Source: Brotonthovivens ammoniilytica (GTDB lineage Bacteria > Bacillota > Clostridia > Lachnospirales > Lachnospiraceae). From it: DNA of 64,000 bases. This document shows, piece after piece, positions 8,283 through 16,195 of the stretch. Below the pieces are notes generated by a model, which ran no database searches, was not told where the DNA came from, and worked only from the letters and a program-made list of their open reading frames with translations. The DNA is taken from positions 671,449-735,448 of the forward strand of contig NZ_JAOQJQ010000002.1 of the NCBI RefSeq assembly GCF_025566885.1, in the 5' to 3' direction. Position 1 is the first letter of the stretch; each line of letters opens with the position of its first letter. The position numbers and the translations under genes were made by a program.

Positions 8283-8588
8283 ATGTTAAAAATTAAAAAA
8301 GGTGATACAGTTAAAGTCATTGCCGGTAAAGATAAAGGTAAAGAAGGTAAAGTAATCGCTGTAAATGCGAAGAAAAGTACTGTACTTGTTGAGGGTATCA
8401 ACATGATTACAAAGCATACGAAACCAAGTATGGCAAATCAGAATGGTGGTATTGTTCAGCAGGAAGGACCAATTGATATGTCTAACGTAATGTACGTTCA
8501 TAAAGGAACTGCTACAAGAGTTGGTTTCAAAATGGATGGAGACAAAAAAGTACGTTACGCAAAATCAACAGGCGACGTAATTGATTAA
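8283..8588 (+). CDS. rplX: 50S ribosomal protein L24
   Basis: The 101-residue protein has an N-terminal KOW motif (KGDTVKVIAGKDKGKEGKV, residues 6-24). L24 starts assembly of the large subunit by binding the 5' domain of 23S rRNA. AGGAGG lies just upstream, at the end of rplN. Confidence 0.98.
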   Translation: MLKIKKGDTVKVIAGKDKGKEGKVIAVNAKKSTVLVEGINMITKHTKPSMANQNGGIVQQEGPIDMSNVMYVHKGTATRVGFKMDGDKKVRYAKSTGDVID

Positions 8589-8610
8589 TTAGGAGAGGAG
8601 GTCCATCAAG

Positions 8611-9150
8611 TTGAGTAGACTGAGAGAAATTTATCAGAATGAGATCGTAGATGCTATGATCAAAAAATTTGGATATAAAAATGTGATGCAGGTGCCAAAG
8701 ATTGATAAAGTTGTTATCAACATGGGCGTTGGCGAAGCAAAAGAAAATGCTAAAATTCTGGAATCAGCAATGAAAGACATGGAAGCAATTGCAGGACAGA
8801 AAGCTGTTACAACGAAAGCAAAAAATTCTGTGGCTAACTTTAAAATCAGAGAAGGTATGCCTATCGGTTGTAAAGTAACATTAAGAGGTGAGAAAATGTA
8901 CGAATTCGTAGATCGTCTCATCAATCTGGCTTTACCTCGTGTACGTGACTTCAGAGGTGTAAACCCTAATGCATTTGACGGAAGAGGTAACTATGCACTT
9001 GGTATTAAAGAACAGTTAATTTTCCCTGAAATCGAGTATGATAAAGTGGATAAAGTTAGAGGTATGGATGTTATCTTCGTAACAACAGCTAAAACTGATG
9101 AAGAAGCACGTGAGTTATTAACTTTATTCAACATGCCATTCGCTAAATAA
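8611..9150 (+). CDS. rplE: 50S ribosomal protein L5
   Basis: The 179-residue protein contains VPKIDKVVINMGVGEA and VTLRGEKMYEFVDRL, typical of L5, which with L18 and 5S rRNA forms the central protuberance. It starts with TTG; GAGAGGAGG lies 9 nt upstream and the N-terminus (SRLREIYQNEIV) matches the family. Confidence 0.98.
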   Translation: MSRLREIYQNEIVDAMIKKFGYKNVMQVPKIDKVVINMGVGEAKENAKILESAMKDMEAIAGQKAVTTKAKNSVANFKIREGMPIGCKVTLRGEKMYEFVDRLINLALPRVRDFRGVNPNAFDGRGNYALGIKEQLIFPEIEYDKVDKVRGMDVIFVTTAKTDEEARELLTLFNMPFAK

Positions 9151-9168
9151 GAACAGGAGGGAACTTTA

Positions 9169-9354
9169 ATGGCAAAGACATCTATGAAGGTAAAACAGCA
9201 GCGTAAACAGAAATTCTCCTCAAGAGAGTATAATCGTTGCAGAATTTGTGGCCGTCCACATGCATACCTTAGAAAATACGGAATCTGCAGAGTATGTTTC
9301 CGTGAATTAGCATATAAAGGTGAAATCCCAGGCGTTAAGAAATCCAGCTGGTAG
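9169..9354 (+). CDS. rpsN: 30S ribosomal protein S14, zinc-binding (type Z)
   Basis: The 61-residue short form has four zinc ligands, C24, C27, C40 and C43 (CRIC...CRVC). This C+ type is the usual form in Firmicutes, so the cell depends on zinc for this subunit unless a zinc-free paralog exists elsewhere. The gene ends TGG TAG and is followed directly by the 108-bp repeat array. Confidence 0.98.
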   Translation: MAKTSMKVKQQRKQKFSSREYNRCRICGRPHAYLRKYGICRVCFRELAYKGEIPGVKKSSW

Positions 9355-9615
9355 GCCGAAAGCAACTTACCGAAAACGAGCAGAAAGCGAAGTTTGAGGT
9401 TAGTGCGAGGCCGTTTGCGAACCTTAATGAGTGCGGAGCACGAATTTAGTTGAGGGAACCATCCCCCAGGCAACTTACCGAAAACGAGCAGAAAGCGAAG
9501 TTTGAGGTTAGTGCGAGGCCGTTCGCGAACCTTAATGAGTGCAGAGCACGAATTTAGTTGAGGGAACCACCCCCCAGGCAACTTACCGAAAACGAGCAGA
9601 AAGCGAAGTTTGAAA
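9355..9615 (+). repeat. Tandem 108-bp repeats between rpsN and rpsH (about 2.4 copies)
   Basis: Units start at 9362, 9470 and 9578 with GCAACTTACCGAAAACGAGC. The first two are full length (108 bp) and nearly identical; the third stops after about 36 bp. Each full unit holds GTGC/GCAC mini-hairpins and a GTTCGCGAAC-like palindrome. The array begins GGCCGAAAGCAACTTA right after the stop codon, the same entry sequence as the array after rpsH. Because 108 is divisible by three, long but meaningless reading frames appear on the minus strand. The array is transcribed with the operon. Confidence 0.85.
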
Positions 9616-9664
9616 TTAGTTGAATTTACTTGACACATACAATTTGTAAAGGAGGAAACACACT

Positions 9665-10066
9665 ATGACAATGAGTGATCCAATCGCAGATATGCTTACA
9701 AGAATCCGTAATGCAAATACTGCTAAACATGATACAGTAGATATTCCTGCTTCTAAAATGAAAAACGCAATTGCTGAAATTCTTTTCAAAGAAGGCTATA
9801 TCGAAAAATACGATATCATTGAAGAAGGAAGCTTTAACACAATCCGTGTTACATTAAAATACGGCGCTGATAAAAACGAAAAAATTATTACAGGTCTGAA
9901 AAGAATTTCAAAACCAGGTCTTCGTGTATATGCAGGCAAAAATGAAATTCCAAAAGTACTTGGCGGTTTAGGAATTGCAATCCTTTCCACAAACCAGGGC
10001 ATCGTAACAGATAAAGATGCAAGAAGACTTCAGGTAGGCGGAGAAGTATTAGCATTCGTTTGGTAG
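9665..10066 (+). CDS. rpsH: 30S ribosomal protein S8
   Basis: The 133-residue protein starts with a variant of the family motif (MTMSDPIADMLTRIRNAN) and ends LGGEVLAFVW-like (GGEVLAFVW), typical of S8, a primary 16S binder that autoregulates spc operons in E. coli. AAAGGAGG lies 9 nt upstream; ATG 9671 is an alternative start. It is isolated from both neighbours by repeat arrays, which is unusual for this operon. Confidence 0.98.
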   Translation: MTMSDPIADMLTRIRNANTAKHDTVDIPASKMKNAIAEILFKEGYIEKYDIIEEGSFNTIRVTLKYGADKNEKIITGLKRISKPGLRVYAGKNEIPKVLGGLGIAILSTNQGIVTDKDARRLQVGGEVLAFVW

Positions 10067-10320
10067 GCCGAAAGCAACTTAATGAAATCAAGTCGAAGAC
10101 GCAGATTGAATTTAGTGCGAGGCCGTTCTCGAACCTTAGCGAAACGAAGTTGAGCATAGTTGAGAGAACCAACCCGTGTGCAACTTAATGAAATCAAGCC
10201 GAAGGCGCAGATTGAATTTAGTGCGAGGCCGTTCTCGAACCTTAGCGAAACGAAGTTGAGCATAGTTGAGAGAACCAACCCGTGTGCAACTTAATGAAAT
10301 CAAGCCGAAGGCGCAGATTG
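10067..10320 (+). repeat. Tandem 106-bp repeats between rpsH and rplF (about 2.3 copies)
   Basis: Units start at 10074, 10180 and 10286 with GCAACTTAATGAAATCAAG. Two are complete (106 bp, a few substitutions such as AGTCGAAGACG against AGCCGAAGGCG) and the last ends after about 35 bp. The blocks (GCAACTTA, TTGAATTTAGTGCGAGGCCGTT, GAACCTTA, AGTTGAG, GGAACCA) match the 108-bp family after rpsN in order but differ in detail, so the two arrays are diverged relatives. The insertion junction GGCCGAAAGCAACTTA is identical to that after rpsN. Confidence 0.85.
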
Positions 10321-10329
10321 AAAATTTAT

Positions 10330-10521
10330 TCATATTAAAATATTGAATTATTTCCTTGATTCTTATCAGTAGAATCGAAGGTCGCGTTACAGACGATGCT
10401 GTAGGGCGAAGAAATATGAATTATCGAAGAGTATAACTCCACTGTAAGGTGGAACATACAAATAGTAACCAGATGCACGTCAGCAGAAGCTGACCAATAC
10501 AAAAAAACAGGAGGTACGGGC
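10330..10521 (+). promoter_or_regulatory. Multi-hairpin leader upstream of rplF
   Basis: Downstream of the repeats, four stems can be read: GATTCT/AGAATC (10358-10363 with 10371-10376), TACAG/CTGTA (near 10388-10403), TCCAC/GTGGA (near 10438-10453) and GTCAGC-AGAA-GCTGAC (10479-10494). The last ends 16 nt before the AGGAGG of rplF. The density of short perfect stems suggests an RNA that folds, perhaps a protein-binding leader. No promoter with both boxes is clear. Confidence 0.45.
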
Positions 10522-11061
10522 ATGTCACGTATAGGAAGAATGCCAATCGCGATTCCAGACGGAGTAACCGTAACAATCGCAGAAAATAATCAGGTGACTG
10601 TAAAAGGTCCTAAAGGAACACTAGAAAGAGTGCTTCCAACAGAGATGGATATCAAAGTTGAGGGTTCTGAGATCATCGTTAGCAGACCAAATGATTTAAA
10701 GAAAATGAAATCTTTACATGGTTTAACAAGAACATTAATCAACAACATGGTAATCGGTGTAACAGCTGGTTATGAAAAAACACTGGAAGTAAACGGTGTT
10801 GGTTACAGAGCATCCAAATCCGGTAAAAAATTAACATTAAACCTGGGATATTCTCATCCGGTAGAAATGACTGATCCGGAAGGTCTAGAAGCAGTTGTTG
10901 ATGGAAATAAAATCGTTGTAAAAGGTATTGATAAAGAAAAAGTAGGCCAGTACGCAGCTGAAATCAGAGATAAGAGAAGACCTGAACCTTACAAAGGAAA
11001 AGGTATCAAATATGCTGATGAAGTTATTAGACGTAAAGTTGGTAAGACTGGTAAGAAATAA
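10522..11061 (+). CDS. rplF: 50S ribosomal protein L6
   Basis: The 179-residue two-domain protein starts MSRIGRMPIAIP and ends with the RRPEPYKGKGIKYADEVIRRK signature. It lies near the sarcin-ricin loop. AGGAGG precedes the ATG by 9 nt. rplR follows after 19 nt. Confidence 0.98.
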   Translation: MSRIGRMPIAIPDGVTVTIAENNQVTVKGPKGTLERVLPTEMDIKVEGSEIIVSRPNDLKKMKSLHGLTRTLINNMVIGVTAGYEKTLEVNGVGYRASKSGKKLTLNLGYSHPVEMTDPEGLEAVVDGNKIVVKGIDKEKVGQYAAEIRDKRRPEPYKGKGIKYADEVIRRKVGKTGKK

Positions 11062-11080
11062 TTAAAGGAGTGTGACAGGA

Positions 11081-11449
11081 ATGGTTAATAAAAAATCTAG
11101 AACAGAAACTCGTGTAAAAAAACACAGAAGAGTTCGTAATCATTTATCAGGTACTGCAGCTAGACCACGTTTAGCAGTATTCAGAAGTAATAATCATATG
11201 TACGCTCAGATTATTGACGATACAGTTGGAAATACATTAGCGGCAGCTTCTACTTTAGACAAAGAAGTAAAAGAAGCATGCGAAAAGACTAATAACGTAG
11301 CAGCAGCAGCATTAGTAGGTACTGCAATCGCAAAAAAAGCGTTAGAAAAAGGTATTACAACTGTTGTCTTTGACAGAGGCGGATTTATTTATCAGGGTAA
11401 AGTTCAGGCGTTAGCCGATGCAGCAAGAGAAGCTGGATTAGACTTTTAA
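11081..11449 (+). CDS. rplR: 50S ribosomal protein L18
   Basis: The 122-residue protein binds 5S rRNA; RPRLAVFRSNNHMYAQIIDD and the end FDRGGFIYQGKVQALADAAREAGLDF-type tail are typical. ATG 11081 is preferred over GTG 11072 because AAAGGAG (11064-11070) lies 10 nt from the ATG but only 1 nt from the GTG. Confidence 0.97.
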   Translation: MVNKKSRTETRVKKHRRVRNHLSGTAARPRLAVFRSNNHMYAQIIDDTVGNTLAAASTLDKEVKEACEKTNNVAAAALVGTAIAKKALEKGITTVVFDRGGFIYQGKVQALADAAREAGLDF

Positions 11450-11467
11450 CAAGGAGGAAACGAATTC

Positions 11468-11977
11468 ATGAAACGTACAATTATTGATGCTGGTCAGTTA
11501 GAATTAAATGAAAAAGTAGTATCAATTAAACGTGTAACAAAAGTTGTTAAAGGTGGTCGTAACTTCCGTTTTACAGCTTTAGTTGTTGTTGGCGACGGCA
11601 ATGGACATGTGGGAGCAGGTCTTGGAAAAGCAACTGAAATTCCGGAGGCAATCCGCAAAGGAAAAGAAGATGCAATGAAAAAACTTATTGAAGTTAAGTT
11701 AGATCCAAACAACAGTATTACACATGATACTACAGGAAAACATACAGGCGCTTCTGTACTGTTAAAAAGAGCTCCGGAAGGTACCGGTGTAATCGCCGGC
11801 GGTCCTGCACGTAGTGTGTGCGAGCTGGCAGGTATTAAAAACATCCGTACAAAATCTCTGGGATCTAATAACAAACAGAACGTTGTTCTTGCTACAATCA
11901 ATGCTTTAGGACAGTTAAAATCTCCGGAAGAAGTAGCAAAACTCCGTGGTAAATCTGTAGAAGAGATCCTTGGTTAA
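11468..11977 (+). CDS. rpsE: 30S ribosomal protein S5
   Basis: The 169-residue protein has the double-stranded-RNA-binding-like N-domain (VVKGGRNFRFTALVVVGDG) and the GVIAGGPARSVCELAGI motif. It shapes the mRNA entry tunnel and decoding accuracy. AAGGAGG lies upstream; rpmD starts 13 nt after the stop. Confidence 0.98.
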   Translation: MKRTIIDAGQLELNEKVVSIKRVTKVVKGGRNFRFTALVVVGDGNGHVGAGLGKATEIPEAIRKGKEDAMKKLIEVKLDPNNSITHDTTGKHTGASVLLKRAPEGTGVIAGGPARSVCELAGIKNIRTKSLGSNNKQNVVLATINALGQLKSPEEVAKLRGKSVEEILG

Positions 11978-11990
11978 GGAGGTAAGATCA

Positions 11991-12173
11991 ATGGCAGATA
12001 AATTAAAAATCACACTTGTGAAATCAACAATTGGTGCTGTTCCAAAACATGTAAAAACAGTAGAAGCATTAGGTTTAAGAAAACTGAACAAAACTGTTGA
12101 ACTGCCGGATAATGCAGCAACAAGAGGAATGGTTCAGCAGGTTAGACATTTAGTAAAAGTGGAAGAAATCTAA
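11991..12173 (+). CDS. rpmD: 50S ribosomal protein L30
   Basis: The 60-residue protein (LKITLVKSTIGAVPKHVKTVEALGL) is the usual L30 size. AAGGAGG (about 11976-11982) lies at the end of rpsE, 8 nt before ATG 11991; the frame is open further upstream but the family starts here. Confidence 0.97.
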   Translation: MADKLKITLVKSTIGAVPKHVKTVEALGLRKLNKTVELPDNAATRGMVQQVRHLVKVEEI

Positions 12174-12198
12174 TCATTTAGGATAAGGAGGTGTCATG

Positions 12199-12639
12199 AT
12201 GGACTTATCGAACTTAAGACCAGCAGAAGGCTCAAAACAGAGTGATAATTTCAGAAGAGGCCGTGGACACGGTTCAGGAAATGGTAAGACAGCAGGTAAA
12301 GGCCATAAAGGACAGAAAGCTCGTTCCGGAGCTCCAAGACCAGGCTTTGAAGGTGGCCAGATGCCATTATACAGACGAATCCCAAAAAGAGGATTCACAA
12401 ACAGAAATTCCAAAGACATTGTTGCAATTAATCTTTCCGTACTGGAAGCATTTGACAACGAAGCCGTTGTTTCTGTTGAAACTTTAATCGAAGCAGGTAT
12501 TGTTAAAAACCCAAGAGATGGTGTTAAAATCCTTGGAAACGGTGAATTAACAAAGAAACTTACAGTTCAGGCAAATGCGTTCAGTGCATCTGCTAAAGAA
12601 AAGATTGAAGCTATTGGCGGAAAAGCAGAGGTGATCTAA
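12199..12639 (+). CDS. rplO: 50S ribosomal protein L15
   Basis: The 146-residue protein starts MDLSNLRPAEGSK and has the glycine-rich RGRGHGSGNGKTAGKGHKGQ segment that threads through 23S rRNA. Two ATGs abut (12196 and 12199); the second has the better 7-nt spacing to GGAGG. Its stop overlaps the secY start (TAATG). Confidence 0.97.
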   Translation: MDLSNLRPAEGSKQSDNFRRGRGHGSGNGKTAGKGHKGQKARSGAPRPGFEGGQMPLYRRIPKRGFTNRNSKDIVAINLSVLEAFDNEAVVSVETLIEAGIVKNPRDGVKILGNGELTKKLTVQANAFSASAKEKIEAIGGKAEVI

Positions 12640-13955
12640 TGCTAAAGACAGTCCGTAACGCGTTTAAAGTGAAGGAAATCAGAGACCGAATCATTTTTAC
12701 TTTATTGATGCTCGTTGTCATACGAATAGGTACTGAGCTTCCGGTTCCGGGCGTAAATGGCGAATTCTTTTCTAACTGGCTGGAAAACAATGTGGGTGAC
12801 TCACTGGGATTTTTCAGCGCAATTACTGGCGGTTCTTTCGAGAACATGTCAGTATTTGCACTGAATATTACTCCGTACATTACCTCATCCATCATTATGC
12901 AGCTTCTTACAATTGCAATTCCGAAATTGGAGGAGATGCATAAAGATGGTGAAGAGGGAAGAAAGAAGATTACAAAGATCACTCGTTATTTAACGATTGT
13001 GCTGGCTCTTGTACAGTCAATTGCCATGGTAATCGGATTTGGCAGACAGGGATATCTGGTAGAATTTAATGCGTTAAATGCTATTATGGTAGTTGCTGCT
13101 TTAGTAGCCGGTTCTGCAGTTCTTATGTGGATTGGTGAACGGATTACAGAAAAAGGAATTGGAAATGGTATTTCGATTGTACTTACAATTAATATCATAT
13201 CCAGAATCCCGTCAGACTTATCATCATTGTTTGAGCAGTTTGTTTTTGGCAAAGAAATTGCGAATCAGGTATTGAATGCTGCAATTATTATTGCGATTAT
13301 TGTTGTAGTCATCATATTAGTAGTATTGCTTCAGGGAGGAATCCGCAAGATACCTGTTCAGTATTCTCGGAAGGTACAGGGGAGAAAACAGGTAGGCGGT
13401 CAGATGACTCATATACCACTGAAAATTAATACTGCAGGTGTTATTCCAATTATCTTTGCCCAGTCTTTGATGCAGATTCCGATTATGATAGCTACCTTCT
13501 TTGATCTAGGAAGCGGCGACGGTATCGGAGCAAAGATTTTGAAAATGTTATCTCAGTCCAATTGGTGTGACCCGTCACAGCCTGTATACAGCATTGGTTT
13601 GGCTGTTTATATGGCGTTGGTAATTGCGTTTGCATATTTTTATACAACTATTACCTTTAACCCTCTTGAGATTGCGGATAATATGAAAAAGCAGGGCGGT
13701 TTTATTCCGGGTATCAGACCTGGAAAGCCAACCAGCGAATATCTTACAAAAATTCTAAGCTATGTAATTTTTATGGGAGCGGTAGGATTGATTATTATTG
13801 CTGTAATCCCGATTTTCTTTAATGGTGTATTCAATGCAAATGTATCATTTGGAGGAACCTCTCTCATTATCGTGGTAGGTGTTGTAATTGAAACCATTAA
13901 ACAGGTGGAATCTAAGATGCTTGAGAGAAATTACAAAGGATTTTTGAATATATAG
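12639..13955 (+). CDS. secY: Protein translocase subunit SecY
   Basis: The 438-residue membrane protein has about ten hydrophobic segments. The plug and pore region is near residues 55-80, and the cytoplasmic loop GGIRKIPVQYSRKVQGRK near 240-255 contacts SecA and the ribosome. It forms the channel with SecE and SecG. It overlaps rplO by one base, so its translation is coupled to ribosomal protein synthesis. Confidence 0.98.
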   Translation: MLKTVRNAFKVKEIRDRIIFTLLMLVVIRIGTELPVPGVNGEFFSNWLENNVGDSLGFFSAITGGSFENMSVFALNITPYITSSIIMQLLTIAIPKLEEMHKDGEEGRKKITKITRYLTIVLALVQSIAMVIGFGRQGYLVEFNALNAIMVVAALVAGSAVLMWIGERITEKGIGNGISIVLTINIISRIPSDLSSLFEQFVFGKEIANQVLNAAIIIAIIVVVIILVVLLQGGIRKIPVQYSRKVQGRKQVGGQMTHIPLKINTAGVIPIIFAQSLMQIPIMIATFFDLGSGDGIGAKILKMLSQSNWCDPSQPVYSIGLAVYMALVIAFAYFYTTITFNPLEIADNMKKQGGFIPGIRPGKPTSEYLTKILSYVIFMGAVGLIIIAVIPIFFNGVFNANVSFGGTSLIIVVGVVIETIKQVESKMLERNYKGFLNI

Positions 13956-13964
13956 TGCTGTATT

Positions 13965-13996
13965 ATTGGAGATATCTGAAAACAGGTATCTCCAAT
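13965..13996 (+). promoter_or_regulatory. Hairpin between secY and adk
   Basis: ATTGGAGATA (13965-13974) pairs perfectly with TATCTCCAAT (13987-13996), with an inner CTG/CAG. No T-run follows, so complete termination is unlikely. It may protect the 3' end of the upstream mRNA or mark a processing site. Confidence 0.5.
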
Positions 13997-14042
13997 CGTG
14001 CATTAAATTTGTTTATACAGATTTATATACGGAGGGAAAATA

Positions 14043-14687
14043 ATGAAGATTATTATGTTAGGGGCACCCGGAGCGGGAAAAGGGACACAGGCAAAGCAGA
14101 TCGCGGATAAATATGGGATTCCTCATATTTCTACCGGAGATATTTTCAGAGCAAACATCAAAGAAGGTACTGAATTAGGTAAAAAAGCAAAAACTTTCAT
14201 GGACCAGGGACTTCTTGTTCCGGATGAACTTGTTTGCGAACTTGTAGTAGACAGAATTCAGCATGATGACTGCAAAGATGGATTTGTGTTAGATGGATTT
14301 CCAAGAACCATTCCACAGGCGGAAGCTTTGACTGCTGCCCTGGAGAAAATCGGCAGTAATATCGACTTTGCACTGGATATTGATGTTCCGGATGAAAATA
14401 TTATTGATAGAATGTCTGGAAGAAGAGCATGCGTAAACTGCGGTGCTACGTATCATGTTGTGAATATTCCTCCAAAAGAAGAAGGAATCTGTGACAGATG
14501 CGGACATGAAATTGTATTAAGGGATGATGATAAACCGGAGACTGTTAAGAAGAGACTGGAAGTTTATCATGCACAGACAAAACCATTAATTGATTATTAC
14601 AAGAACCAGAATATCCTGAAATCTATAGATGGCACTCAGCCAATGGATACGGTATTTCAGGTAATCGTAAACATATTAGGAGCATAA
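14043..14687 (+). CDS. adk: Adenylate kinase, zinc-containing
   Basis: The 214-residue enzyme (ATP + AMP to 2 ADP) has the P-loop GAPGAGKGTQ (residues 7-16), the DGFPRT motif (84-89) and a long LID. The LID carries zinc ligands C130, C133, C150 and C153, the form found in Gram-positive bacteria. GGAGGG lies upstream. map follows after 4 nt. Confidence 0.98.
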   Translation: MKIIMLGAPGAGKGTQAKQIADKYGIPHISTGDIFRANIKEGTELGKKAKTFMDQGLLVPDELVCELVVDRIQHDDCKDGFVLDGFPRTIPQAEALTAALEKIGSNIDFALDIDVPDENIIDRMSGRRACVNCGATYHVVNIPPKEEGICDRCGHEIVLRDDDKPETVKKRLEVYHAQTKPLIDYYKNQNILKSIDGTQPMDTVFQVIVNILGA

Positions 14688-14691
14688 AATT

Positions 14692-15465
14692 ATGTCAGTA
14701 ACAATAAAATCTGCCCGTGAAATTGAACTGATGCGGGAAGCTTGCAGGATTATTGCAAAAATACACCAGGATCTTGGGAAAGAATTAAAACCGGGGATGA
14801 CAACACTAGATGTAGACAGACTTGCGGAAGAAATGATCAGAAGCTGCGGATGTATTCCGAATTTTAAAGGTTATGGAGGATTTCCTGCCTCTGTATGCGT
14901 GTCTGTCAATGAGGAAGTAGTGCATGGTATTCCAAGTCAGACAAGAGTGATCCAGGAGGGTGATATTGTAAGTCTGGATATGGGATGTATCTATAAAGGG
15001 TATCATTCAGATGCGGCAAGAACTCATGGCATCGGTGAGATTTCAAAAGAAGCGCAGTTGCTAATTGAACGTACGCGGCAGAGTTTTTTTGAAGGCATGA
15101 AATATGCAAAGGCAGGAAATCATCTCCATGAGATTTCAAATGCAATTAGTGATTACTGTGAAAGTTTTGGTTATGGAGTAGTCAGGGATTTGGTAGGTCA
15201 TGGAGTTGGTGCTAGCCTCCATGAGGATCCGCAGATTCCGAATTTCAGACAGAAAAGCAGAGGCATTAAGCTTCGCCCGGGTATGACGCTGGCAATTGAG
15301 CCTATGGTGAACGCAGGAAGATATGACGTAGAATGGATGGACGACGACTGGACCGTTGTAACCCAGGATGGAAGTCTTTCCGCCCACTATGAAAATACTG
15401 TGCTGATTACAGATGGCGAGCCGGAAATACTTACATTAACAGAAGAAGAAAAAGAACTCTGTTAA
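14692..15465 (+). CDS. map: Methionine aminopeptidase, type Ia
   Basis: The 257-residue enzyme removes the initiator methionine. The metal and substrate residues of the pita-bread fold are present: H79, D96 and D107 (DMGCIYKGYHSDAAR), the VGHGVG histidine, and glutamates in AIEPM and YENTV. Its place beside secY and infA is typical in Firmicutes. Confidence 0.97.
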   Translation: MSVTIKSAREIELMREACRIIAKIHQDLGKELKPGMTTLDVDRLAEEMIRSCGCIPNFKGYGGFPASVCVSVNEEVVHGIPSQTRVIQEGDIVSLDMGCIYKGYHSDAARTHGIGEISKEAQLLIERTRQSFFEGMKYAKAGNHLHEISNAISDYCESFGYGVVRDLVGHGVGASLHEDPQIPNFRQKSRGIKLRPGMTLAIEPMVNAGRYDVEWMDDDWTVVTQDGSLSAHYENTVLITDGEPEILTLTEEEKELC

Positions 15466-15475
15466 GGAGGTATTT

Positions 15476-15739
15476 ATGACAGGAAAATTAGCCGTATCCA
15501 CCTCCGGCCATGACAGAGGACGGATTTATGTGATCGTGAAAGAAGAACATGATCTGGTTTATCTGTCAGATGGTAAAATAAAACTGGTGGAGCATCCAAA
15601 GAAAAAAAATAAAAAACATATTCAAATTATAAAACGGCTTCCCAATGAGGTTATACAGCTTTTAGAGGGAACAAAGTTCTCAGATTTGAATATAAAAAGA
15701 GCGATTAAACTGTATATGAAAAAGCAGGAGGAAAATTAA
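15476..15739 (+). CDS. KOW-domain RNA-binding protein
   Basis: The 87-residue basic protein has a KOW-like N-terminus (GKLAVSTSGHDRGRIYVIV) and a lysine-rich middle (KKKNKKHIQIIKRLP). Related small L14e/KOW-type proteins are found between map and infA in clostridia. Its function is not established; ribosome or RNA binding is inferred from the fold and location. The stop overlaps infA by one base. Confidence 0.85.
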   Translation: MTGKLAVSTSGHDRGRIYVIVKEEHDLVYLSDGKIKLVEHPKKKNKKHIQIIKRLPNEVIQLLEGTKFSDLNIKRAIKLYMKKQEEN

Positions 15740-15957
15740 TGTCAAAAGCAGATGTAATTGAAGTAGAAGGAACGGTTGTGGAGAAATTACCAAACGCAAT
15801 GTTTCAGGTAGAACTAGAAAACGGACATCAGGTCCTGGCGCATATCAGCGGAAAGCTGCGTATGAATTTTATTCGTATCCTTCCGGGTGACAAAGTAACC
15901 ATTGAATTGTCTCCATATGATTTGACAAAAGGAAGAATTATCTGGAGAGATAAATAG
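15739..15957 (+). CDS. infA: Translation initiation factor IF-1
   Basis: The 72-residue S1-like OB-fold protein (IEVEGTVVEKLPNAMFQVELENGH, then GDKVTIELSPYDLTKGRI) binds the 30S A site during initiation. It overlaps the KOW gene by one base, and AGGAGG lies in the end of that gene. Confidence 0.98.
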   Translation: MSKADVIEVEGTVVEKLPNAMFQVELENGHQVLAHISGKLRMNFIRILPGDKVTIELSPYDLTKGRIIWRDK

Positions 15958-15969
15958 AGAAAAAACGGC

Positions 15970-15998
15970 TTGCATTCATTCAGTATATATGATAGAAT
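15970..15998 (+). promoter_or_regulatory. Promoter upstream of rpmJ (alpha operon)
   Basis: TTGCAT (15970-15975), 17 bp, TAGAAT (15993-15998) is a plausible sigma-A promoter immediately after infA. It would let rpmJ-rpsM-rpsK-rpsD-rpoA be transcribed separately from the upstream operon. A GGGGA/TTCCCC stem (near 16029-16051) lies in the resulting leader. Confidence 0.55.
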
Positions 15999-16081
15999 GT
16001 CAAATGGACGTTTTTGGAAATACCCAAGGGGATATTATGCTTATTTCCCCGTGGAGCATAGGTAGGAAAGGAGGATTTGCT

Positions 16082-16195
16082 GTGAAGGTAAGATCATCAG
16101 TTAAACCTATTTGCGAGAAATGCAAAGTAATTAAAAGAAAAGGATCCATCAGAATTATCTGTGAAAATCCAAAACACAAACAGAGACAGGGATAA
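16082..16195 (+). CDS. rpmJ: 50S ribosomal protein L36
   Basis: The 37-residue protein has the zinc ligands C11, C14, C27 and H32 (CEKC...CENPKH). It starts with GTG 16082 after AAAGGAGG; the frame is open upstream but the family begins MKVRSSVK. It is followed by a 386-nt structured gap. Confidence 0.97.
   Translation: MKVRSSVKPICEKCKVIKRKGSIRIICENPKHKQRQG

Noticed and set aside
8991..9638. 215-codon minus-strand frame over rplE-rpsN and the repeats
   Set aside because: It is antisense to two ribosomal genes and its repetitive part only mirrors the 108-bp units.
9355..10320. Possible CRISPR array
   Set aside because: The units are 106-108 bp, contiguous and nearly identical throughout; there are no short repeats separated by unique spacers and no cas genes.
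10030..10333. Minus-strand frames across the 106-bp repeats
   Set aside because: They repeat the array sequence, have no ribosome binding site and would oppose operon transcription.
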